Of a DNA stretch of 12,384 nucleotides, positions 6,035 through 12,384 are shown one piece after another. This stretch comes from Planctomycetota bacterium (GTDB taxonomy: Bacteria; Planctomycetota; GCA-002687715; DRQF01): assembly GCA_015485455.1 (NCBI GenBank), contig WFTN01000506.1, positions 1-12,384 of the forward strand, in the 5' to 3' direction. The first letter of the stretch is position 1. Every line of letters starts with the position of its first letter. The notes below the pieces were generated by a model. That model was not told the DNA's origin, searched no databases, and saw nothing but the letters and a program-made list of their open reading frames with translations. A program made the translations under genes and the position numbers.

Positions 6035-9000
6035 CTATGGCTGGAGGGAGCGAGTGTCGATGTTCTTCACTTCCTCACTGGTTCCCAATCTTGCTTTTGC
6101 TGTCAATGAACCGACAATGAGGTCAATGAAGCGCTGAGGCGATTGCTCGATCAACGCCTTCTCGATCGACTCAACTGAGTTCCCGAAGCGAGAGAAGATG
6201 TCGCGGCTTTGGAGGGCACTCTCATGGTCTTTGTGCAAGAGCAACAGAGCAATACGCTCGGAGGCCACCATGTCCTTCGCCACTTCAAGCAGCTCATAGA
6301 GGCCAGATCCGGGTATTCCCATGTCCAGAATCAAAAGGTCAATGGGGCGCTTGGAGTCGGTTAGACAGGTGATGGCGACTTCCGGATTTGTCGTCGATTC
6401 GATGGTGAATGGGGTGTCTCTCAATGCGTTTCTTAATCCCACGACAGTGGCCTCATCGCCATCAACAACCAAGATACGGGCCTTCATGGCGAAGGCTGCT
6501 TTGATGGGCAAAAGACTTAGACGGTCGTCGATGTCTGACTCAGAGATAGGCTTTTGAAGCATGCCACAAAGGATGGTGTCGTCGCATGCTTCTATGAGCA
6601 CTTCAGGGGCGTGCCCTGTGGCAACACAAAATTCGACACTGAATTCTTTGATCGCTCCGATCGCCCGGCCTAGGTCGATTCCATTGCGCAGCCGTGGGTG
6701 ATTGTTGTGGGGCAAGATGAATTCGCTCAGGACCCAGCGGGGTTGAAGCTGGTGTACGAGCTCCATGGCTTCCGCCGCAGTGCGGGCGGTGACGACCCTG
6801 GCCCCAATCGGAGATAGGGCCTTTTTGGCTGTGTCGACGAAGTTCTGGTCGAGCCCCACGACGATTGCTGTTTGACCAGGAAAGTCGACGACGATTTCTT
6901 CTTCTTCATCCGGTGCACAAATTGGAAGAGTGACACGGACAGTGGTTCCATGGCCGATGCCATCACTCTGGACGCGAATTGTGCCCCCCATCATGTTGAG
7001 AAGGTCTCTGGCTAAAGTGAGCCCAAGGCCGCTCCCTCCGAATCGTCTGGAGTCGCTGCCATCAGCTTGAACAAAGGCGTCGAAGATTCGCACTTGATCT
7101 TTAGCTTCCAAACCGATTCCTTCATCGGTGACACGGATCTCGGTAAAGCCTCGTTCCCTTTGGCAAGTGGCTGAAATTGTAATCGTGCCTTCGTCCGAGA
7201 ACTTAATCGCATTCCCGACAATGATAGACATGATTTGCACCATGCGGATATAGTCGCCGTGGGCCTCAATTGGTGCGTCACATGGAATGAGTTTGATTTC
7301 GATGCCCTTCTTGCTCGCTTCCTTTTCGAGGCTTGATTTGGCTTCTCCCAAGAGCGGGTCGATCTCGAAATCTTCTGGGTCCATCCTGGTTTGCCCAGAG
7401 TCGATTTTGGCCAAGTCAAGGACATCATTGATGACATCGAGCAAGTTTTCGGCCTGCTCATGAGCTCCGCGTACAAATTCCATCTCTTCATCCCGGTCCT
7501 CAGCCATGTCATCCATGATGAGTTGCAGGTATCCCATCATGCCTGATATTGGTGAGCGCAGTTCATGGGAAGTGGTGGAGAGGAAGTTGTTCTTGATCCT
7601 ATCAGCTTCTATGAGCTTGTCGTTGAGTTGGCGGAGTTCGAATGCCTGGTTCATCTCGACACCCACAGCCAGCTTCAATTCTTCGGTTAGCTCTTCCATG
7701 GTCCGGGCTTGTCTCGCCATTTCTTCATGATTCTTGGCGTTGAAGATAGCCTCGGCCAAGGTTTGAGAGAGCAGGCCAAAGACAGGCATGGGACTTTCTG
7801 AGATTGAACTATCGAAGGCCAATTCCAAGACACCTAAACAGGCCCCAGCAGATACCAAAGGATAGGCGGCCCGCCCTCCTTGCATGTCTTTGTCTTCAGT
7901 GTCGCAGACGAAGAGCTCCTTTTGACTTTGTGGGAAAGGGCTTACTTGATTCTCAAGGGTTCGGACCGCCTGTCCCAAGAAGCCTTCATGAAGGGGATGA
8001 CAAATGGTGCCCGCAGCTCGGGTTCCGAAGAGCTTAAGGCAGTGGTGGCGTTTCTCGCAATGGACTTTGTGATCGCAGCTTGAACAAAACTGAGCCGCCT
8101 CCTTCATCCAAATCCTCGCTTTGACTCCGAAGGTAACCTCGATGCCCACCACGGCCCGACGCATGACCTCTTGAAGATCAAGAACCTCGACGATGTTCTG
8201 AGCCACCCTATGCAGATCGAGGAGAGACTGGGTGTAACGTGCCCTTTCTTCTTTAACCTGAATGATCGCCCGTTGATCATGGTGGACTGCGACGTAGTAA
8301 ATAGTCTCTTTGTCGCGTTCGACTGGGGCAATTGTCACAATCGAGGAGAGGCGCCCACCTCCTTGGATGTCGATATTCAGTTCGCCGGTGCAACTCTCTC
8401 CTTCAGATGTCCCTTCGCACAAAGATTGGATTCGGTTGCGGCTTGTCCCTTCGGAGAAGAGTGTTTCATAACGACAGCCGATGATCTGGCTTCGTTCCCA
8501 TCCCGTCTTCTTGGAGAAAGCGCGGTTAGAATAGACAACGTGGCGATCTGGGCTCAGCACGATGACAGGGTCACTGGTGCCACCCATCACATGGGCCAGA
8601 ATCTGCAATTCTTGATTCTGAAGGTACAGACGTTCGGCCATGGCGTTGAAGGCAACGGTGAGAACACCCAATTCGTCTTCGCCTTGTTCGTGAACCAAAC
8701 CGTTGTGTTTTCCTTTTGCCAGAGATCTCGTCGCGCTGACAAGATTCTCGACGTTGTCCAGGAAACGACGGAGTCGATTCGTAGCCCCTAGCATGGCAAT
8801 GCAGGTGGCGAGCAGAATGACTGCGGCCATGAGAATGACCGTGTGTTGTTGGACACCAAACAAATGTTCCATCTCAGATCCGGACTGCAAATTTGCCATC
8901 GTCGTATCGATGTGATTCACCACGGAAATGGTGCAGACAATGACGACGGAAACAATGGCGTTGAAAACTAAGCGTACCTGAGCTGGTAGTGACCGATGAA

Positions 9001-9802
9001 GGGCAAGCGAGTCCTTGGCAATGAGAACAAGGATCGGGCTTGCGAGGGCGCAGATCAAGACTTGTCTCCCTTGGATGAGGGCAGATTCGGGCCCTTCACC
9101 GGCGAGATAGATAACGTGGGTTGCCATGCCACCAATCGCAAAGGCGGCCGTGGCCAGTCGCATGGGTTCCCATTCCTTGCGGAAGCGAAAACCTTGCTTG
9201 ATTGCGACGTAGCCATAGGCAGGGAGAGCCAAGCTCGACAAGGCCGTCAGGAATGTGCCAAGAGAGCCAGTGACATGGACGTTCGACATGGCAATGGGGA
9301 CTGCCAAGGCCGTAGCCGCCACAAACAGGCCCAAGGAACGCACCGATGATTTCCCTGTGCGGCCCCCAAAGAACTCTCCGGTGGCCATAAACATGGCTGT
9401 GCCAAAGTTTATGATCAACCCCAAGAAAAGGGCCATGTCTCCGCCATCGACCGTGAGTGCCGCAAAGCTCGACATGGAGCCAATGGTGTTGCTCATGATG
9501 GCAACGGCCATGAATAAAAATGCAAAACTTGTGAGTTGAGGACCTCGTCTTTGTCTTTGGACACCACGAGAGAAAATGCTGACGAAGCAAACGCTTGCTA
9601 AAGAACCGAGAATAACCTGAAGGAGCAGGCCGTGAGTCTGGCCCCGGTCCCAGGCTTGTTCAACGGGCCAGTCAGCAAAACTCACCCAGCCAATGGCGAA
9701 CGGTAAGATGAGTGCCGCAGCCGTAATCCACTTCTTGGCCTTGGGCCCTAAGGTGGAGGCTCTTGAGTCGATGAGATTGATGACATTTGAATCAGTTTTC
9801 AC
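6035..9802 (-). CDS. Large membrane hybrid sensor histidine kinase (TM-HAMP-PAS-GAF-HisKA-HATPase-REC-REC)
   Basis: Numbered from a GTG start at 9802 the protein has 1,255 residues. About ten hydrophobic segments span 25-340: eight form an unassigned membrane sensor, then the last two bracket a short loop (296-321) before a HAMP domain (339-392). PAS (about 400-513) and GAF (528-690) domains follow. The GAF has a cysteine cluster C573-x2-C576-x5-C582-x5-C588, with C601 further on. A coiled coil (692-736) leads to HisKA, with phospho-accepting H746 in TTSHELRSP. The ATPase has N864 (GNAIKF), DEGIGL (893-898) and GGSGLGL (922-928), so the kinase core looks active. Two receivers end it: the first (976-1096) has Glu1027 in place of the acceptor Asp, while the second (1107-1233) keeps D1160 but lacks the Lys-Pro. 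I chose GTG because AGGGAG lies seven bases before it; an ATG at 9898 would add 32 unremarkable residues. No output domain is present. Confidence 0.93.
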   Translation of the reverse strand: MKTDSNVINLIDSRASTLGPKAKKWITAAALILPFAIGWVSFADWPVEQAWDRGQTHGLLLQVILGSLASVCFVSIFSRGVQRQRRGPQLTSFAFLFMAVAIMSNTIGSMSSFAALTVDGGDMALFLGLIINFGTAMFMATGEFFGGRTGKSSVRSLGLFVAATALAVPIAMSNVHVTGSLGTFLTALSSLALPAYGYVAIKQGFRFRKEWEPMRLATAAFAIGGMATHVIYLAGEGPESALIQGRQVLICALASPILVLIAKDSLALHRSLPAQVRLVFNAIVSVVIVCTISVVNHIDTTMANLQSGSEMEHLFGVQQHTVILMAAVILLATCIAMLGATNRLRRFLDNVENLVSATRSLAKGKHNGLVHEQGEDELGVLTVAFNAMAERLYLQNQELQILAHVMGGTSDPVIVLSPDRHVVYSNRAFSKKTGWERSQIIGCRYETLFSEGTSRNRIQSLCEGTSEGESCTGELNIDIQGGGRLSSIVTIAPVERDKETIYYVAVHHDQRAIIQVKEERARYTQSLLDLHRVAQNIVEVLDLQEVMRRAVVGIEVTFGVKARIWMKEAAQFCSSCDHKVHCEKRHHCLKLFGTRAAGTICHPLHEGFLGQAVRTLENQVSPFPQSQKELFVCDTEDKDMQGGRAAYPLVSAGACLGVLELAFDSSISESPMPVFGLLSQTLAEAIFNAKNHEEMARQARTMEELTEELKLAVGVEMNQAFELRQLNDKLIEADRIKNNFLSTTSHELRSPISGMMGYLQLIMDDMAEDRDEEMEFVRGAHEQAENLLDVINDVLDLAKIDSGQTRMDPEDFEIDPLLGEAKSSLEKEASKKGIEIKLIPCDAPIEAHGDYIRMVQIMSIIVGNAIKFSDEGTITISATCQRERGFTEIRVTDEGIGLEAKDQVRIFDAFVQADGSDSRRFGGSGLGLTLARDLLNMMGGTIRVQSDGIGHGTTVRVTLPICAPDEEEEIVVDFPGQTAIVVGLDQNFVDTAKKALSPIGARVVTARTAAEAMELVHQLQPRWVLSEFILPHNNHPRLRNGIDLGRAIGAIKEFSVEFCVATGHAPEVLIEACDDTILCGMLQKPISESDIDDRLSLLPIKAAFAMKARILVVDGDEATVVGLRNALRDTPFTIESTTNPEVAITCLTDSKRPIDLLILDMGIPGSGLYELLEVAKDMVASERIALLLLHKDHESALQSRDIFSRFGNSVESIEKALIEQSPQRFIDLIVGSLTAKARLGTSEEVKNIDTRSLQP

Positions 9803-9815
9803 AGATTTTCTCCCT
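9803..9815 (-). promoter_or_regulatory. Ribosome binding site that decides the kinase start
   Basis: The minus strand shows AGGGAG (9810-9815), then seven bases, then GTG at 9802-9800. This is a near-ideal Shine-Dalgarno arrangement. The upstream ATG at 9898 is preceded only by a weak GTAGAGA. This is why the shorter, GTG-initiated kinase is preferred. Confidence 0.6.
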
Positions 9816-10021
9816 GAGATGTTATCGACCGGGGAGATATCCCATTTTGATCCTGTTTCCTGAGTTTCGGTAAATAACCGGCAGAGGGTGGTTTCCATTC
9901 TCTACGGCGACTTGGTTTCCCAGGCACAAACGCTCATGAGATTGGGTTAACTCCTTGCAATTATGAGCAGTTGCGTTCGCCCACCTGGATAGATTCTGAG
10001 AATTCTGTAGGATGCCCCTCC
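9816..10021. other. Divergent intergenic region between the kinase and RNase D
   Basis: This region must hold the promoters of the divergently transcribed kinase (minus) and RNase D (plus) genes. A GCTCAT / ATGAGC inverted repeat (9931-9936 and 9963-9968) flanks a GTTAAC palindrome and could be an operator. I cannot place -35 and -10 boxes with confidence. Confidence 0.3.
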
Positions 10022-11158
10022 ATGGAAGCGCGGATACATCACATCAAAAATCGCGATCAGTTGGATCGTTCTTTGGACACGATTGCGGCTTGCGATTTGT
10101 TGGCCGTGGACACGGAGTCCAACAGCATGTACGCCTACCAAGAGCAGGTTTGCTACGTTCAGCTGCGGGCTCAAGATGATATCTATCTGATTGACACGGT
10201 GGCATTGCGGGATTTGTCGCCCCTTGTTGAGATCTTCGCGGACCCTAATCGAGAAACGATCCTCCACGGAGCAGACTACGACGTGGTCTGTATGGCTCGA
10301 GATTTTGATATCCGATTCGCCCGTATTTTTGACACCATGCTAGCGAGTCAAGTCTTAGACAAACCTCGTCTGGGTCTAGCAGCTCTCTGCGAAGAGTACT
10401 TCGAAGTTGAACTGGACAAGTCTCTTACGAAATACAATTGGGGCAAGCGCCCCCTCGAAGACAAGTATGTCCGGTACTTGGTAGAAGACGTGGCCTACCT
10501 GTATGAACTTCGCGCCCACCTCACCGAAGAAATTGAGGCAGCAGACTTGGCTGAAGAGGCTGCTATCGAATTTGAGCGCACCGCAAATGTGATGTGGAAA
10601 CCTCGGGCTGTTGATCCGGAAGGATTTCGCAAGATTAAGGGCGCTCGGCTATTGGAGTTCGAACAAGCTTGCGTTCTGAAGGCGATCTATTTGGTGCGCG
10701 AAAGAATCGCTGAAGAGCTCGACTTGCCCCCATTTAAGGTGGCTAACTCCCAAGCTCTTCTCTCTCTGGCGAAAGTCACCAAGGCCACAGTCGGTCACAT
10801 AGCTAAGTATCGGGCCTTTCGGCCACGCATCTGGCACCAGTATGAAGAAGAAATTGTAGCCGCAGTCAGAGCCGGACTCGCTGGTGAAGTGAAACCGATC
10901 AAACCAGAAAAAAAACCTCGGCTGCCCAAAGAGATTTCGCAGTGCAATGATGAACTCAGAGAGTGGCGCAAGGCACCAGCGGAGGAGAGGGGCTGCCCCC
11001 GCCTTGTGGTCTTGCCTAATCATGCCATCGCCGAGATCTTAGAGCAGCGGCCTATGACTCGGGAAGCTCTGGCTGAAATCAAAGGTTTGGGCGCCAAGCG
11101 GGTTTCACTTTATGGCGAATCGATCTTGGCGATAACCCAACGCTTCTTTGGCCCCTGA
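10022..11158 (+). CDS. rnd: Ribonuclease D (3'-5' exoribonuclease, DEDDy type)
   Basis: This 378-residue protein matches RNase D in length and architecture; the E. coli enzyme is about 375 residues. It trims the 3' ends of tRNA precursors and other small RNAs in the cytoplasm. The exonuclease domain (about 5-175) shows motif I LAVDTE (D30, E32), motif II LHGADYD (catalytic D87) and motif III Y152-LVE-D156, which defines the DEDDy class. Two HRDC domains follow: about 212-282, starting EFEQACVLKAI, and about 308-375, including the helix-hairpin segment ALAEIKGLGAKR. Both RNA-binding HRDC copies are therefore kept, as in full-length RNase D. The ATG at 10022 is preferred, with TAGGA about ten bases upstream. 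A longer frame would need a TTG at 9971 and adds 17 residues ahead of the conserved fold. The gene stands alone, divergent from the kinase. Confidence 0.93.
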   Translation: MEARIHHIKNRDQLDRSLDTIAACDLLAVDTESNSMYAYQEQVCYVQLRAQDDIYLIDTVALRDLSPLVEIFADPNRETILHGADYDVVCMARDFDIRFARIFDTMLASQVLDKPRLGLAALCEEYFEVELDKSLTKYNWGKRPLEDKYVRYLVEDVAYLYELRAHLTEEIEAADLAEEAAIEFERTANVMWKPRAVDPEGFRKIKGARLLEFEQACVLKAIYLVRERIAEELDLPPFKVANSQALLSLAKVTKATVGHIAKYRAFRPRIWHQYEEEIVAAVRAGLAGEVKPIKPEKKPRLPKEISQCNDELREWRKAPAEERGCPRLVVLPNHAIAEILEQRPMTREALAEIKGLGAKRVSLYGESILAITQRFFGP

Positions 11159-11208
11159 TCAAAGAGCTCTCAGGTTTCTGCCGACGAATAGTTTCCGCCG
11201 CCGAATAC

Positions 11209-12384
11209 CTACTTAGCCACGTAAGTTCCACCTGAGCGGTCAGCCAAGAGTTTCATAAACTGGCGATCATGGCCCCTGCCTACGCCGATGGTATGAATCT
11301 TGATCTTTCTCAGAGAGTTAAGCGAAAGCACTTTCTTGAGGATGTCTTCCGGGTTTGTGATTCTTCCTGCAGTGGGTTGGCCATCTGACAAGAAGAAAAT
11401 CGTGTCCAAGGCAACCTCCGCATAACCCGCGTCTCTCGACCCACGGCCAGCGATGTCAAAGACCTTGACAAGAGGTTCATAGATGTTGGTTCCACCCCCA
11501 GCGTTCTTGCTCGCCACGTAAGCCTTGGCTTCTTTCTTCACCTTCGCTTGGGCAACCACCAGTTTCTTCTTCCACACCTCGAAGTCAGTGGAATAAAAGA
11601 TGATGTTGAAGGCTGCGTCTTTCGGAAGGGAAGAAATAGCCCTGATGAGCTCAGCCTTTGCCACCTCTATTTTTGTCTTTCCGTCGTAGGCGGCGGGCTC
11701 TTGCATGCTTCCTGAGATGTCGAGGATGAAGACGATTCGTTTTGAGTAAGTTTTGATGCCGTAGAATTCTGTACCGCCACCATTTTTCGCTGCCTCTCCC
11801 CCTTCAGGGTTCGCTTTGGCGGCCTTTTCTTTCTCGCTTTCATAAGTCGATGAAGCTTCATTCCACCAGGTCACCCAATCATCATGGGAATCACCCCATG
11901 TTTGTTTGGTGGCGGTCCTCAAAGCGTCAGCGATGGATTTCTCCACCCCCGCCGTCTTGTTGCGCCCGTTCTCACTTTGGCTGGTGAGTTCACCCAAGGC
12001 GCGAATCAAGGCAGAAACGCTCTGCTTGGTGTCGATCTTCAGATAGGCTTTTACGGCGGCCAGCATCATCGGGATGTCTTTTTGTTCGTCACTGAAGACT
12101 TTGCGTAGTTGTTCCATTTCCCCCGGGGTCCCCATAGCGCAATGGGCTAGGGCCTTGATGGCGAAAATACGTTCACTGGGGGTGTAGCGCCATTTTGCCC
12201 GGATCCGACCCTCTTTCTCCCGGCGTCGCATCCGACTTTCAAACGATGATTTGTCCGAATCGTCTCGTTTTCTCATGAGACCGACGAGGCGGTTGACTGC
12301 ATTTTTGCCCCCAACGTAACCCATGAGCATGATGAGTTCTTCGCGTTTCTTGGGAGCCCAGGTCATGTTGAATGGGTCTAGGAC
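11209..12384 (-). CDS. HEAT-like repeat and von Willebrand factor A domain protein, partial at the N-terminus
   Basis: The minus-strand frame is open to the window edge, so the gene probably begins beyond it. Its first ATG (12366) is preceded in frame by VLDPFN and has no ribosome site. Counting from that Met, 385 residues are visible. Residues 1-130 form paired helices like HEAT/ARM repeats. A TWGDSHDDWVTWWNEA segment (156-171) resembles the 'fG.d...W..WW' motif often found before vWA domains in planctomycete proteins. A charged Lys/Glu/Gly linker follows, then a vWA domain (about 207-385). The MIDAS metal site is complete: D216-x-S218-x-S220, T293 (GGGTNIY) and D328 (LSDGQPT). The protein should bind Mg2+ or Mn2+ and a protein partner. 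The domain ends at the C-terminus without an anchor. Any signal peptide or enzymatic part would lie outside the window. Confidence 0.88.
   Translation of the reverse strand, partial: VLDPFNMTWAPKKREELIMLMGYVGGKNAVNRLVGLMRKRDDSDKSSFESRMRRREKEGRIRAKWRYTPSERIFAIKALAHCAMGTPGEMEQLRKVFSDEQKDIPMMLAAVKAYLKIDTKQSVSALIRALGELTSQSENGRNKTAGVEKSIADALRTATKQTWGDSHDDWVTWWNEASSTYESEKEKAAKANPEGGEAAKNGGGTEFYGIKTYSKRIVFILDISGSMQEPAAYDGKTKIEVAKAELIRAISSLPKDAAFNIIFYSTDFEVWKKKLVVAQAKVKKEAKAYVASKNAGGGTNIYEPLVKVFDIAGRGSRDAGYAEVALDTIFFLSDGQPTAGRITNPEDILKKVLSLNSLRKIKIHTIGVGRGHDRQFMKLLADRSGGTYVAK

Noticed and set aside
8171..8791. 206-codon open frame on the plus strand
   Set aside because: It is antisense to the PAS/GAF part of the kinase gene, whose domains are clear. 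No ribosome site or domain supports it.
9096..9590. 164-codon minus-strand open frame
   Set aside because: It is an alternative frame inside the membrane region of the kinase. The His/Trp-rich product is typical of an off-frame reading of transmembrane codons.
9971..10021. Longer RNase D beginning with TTG at 9971
   Set aside because: The extra 17 residues precede the conserved exonuclease fold, and the ATG at 10022 gives the usual family length.
11154..11174. Possible terminator CCTGA...TCAGG after RNase D
   Set aside because: The stem is only five base pairs with an 11-base loop and no T-run, so it is not convincing.
1..12384. CRISPR array, tRNA, rRNA, phage genes or a known defence system
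   Set aside because: I saw no regularly spaced direct repeats, no tRNA or rRNA signature, and no Cas, phage or restriction motif in any reading frame examined.

Overview
The window looks like a bacterial chromosomal segment of mid GC content. It carries two large secreted proteins of a style common in Planctomycetota and similar large-genome environmental bacteria: a seven-blade FG-GAP propeller and a nidogen-like secreted protein. It also has a very large membrane hybrid histidine kinase, a HEAT/vWA protein and IS debris of the ISL3 and IS66 families. A planctomycete-like origin is my inference from gene style only. No rRNA, tRNA or other taxonomic marker is present.

Layout from left to right. 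Bases 1-260 hold the N-terminal part of an ISL3-family transposase (minus strand, cut by the window edge). Bases ~480-865 hold a frameshifted fossil of an IS66 transposase (plus strand), followed by about 300 bases of apparently empty sequence. Bases 1176-2849 encode a secreted FG-GAP seven-blade propeller protein (minus). A 580-base gap follows that contains one doubtful open frame. Bases 3431-4372 encode a PleD-like REC-GGDEF diguanylate cyclase (plus), which converges on a secreted nidogen-like protein (minus, 4496-5773) across a strong 11-bp stem-loop. Bases 6035-9802 encode a 1,255-residue hybrid sensor kinase (minus): TM region, HAMP, PAS, GAF with a cysteine cluster, HisKA, HATPase and two degenerate receivers. 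Divergent from it lies an RNase D gene (plus, 10022-11158), which converges on a HEAT-like/von Willebrand factor A protein (minus, 11209 to the window edge).

How the genes may work together. The kinase has no DNA-binding or enzymatic output domain and its receivers look degenerate. A separate REC-GGDEF protein is encoded nearby, so a kinase-to-cyclic-di-GMP route with the secreted proteins as possible surface products is conceivable, but only adjacency supports it. RNase D and the vWA protein look unrelated housekeeping or accessory genes. I see no CRISPR array, RNA gene, phage gene or recognisable defence system, and nothing I would call a clear new system. The most unusual items are the kinase's paired complementary pseudo-receivers and the cysteine cluster in its GAF domain.
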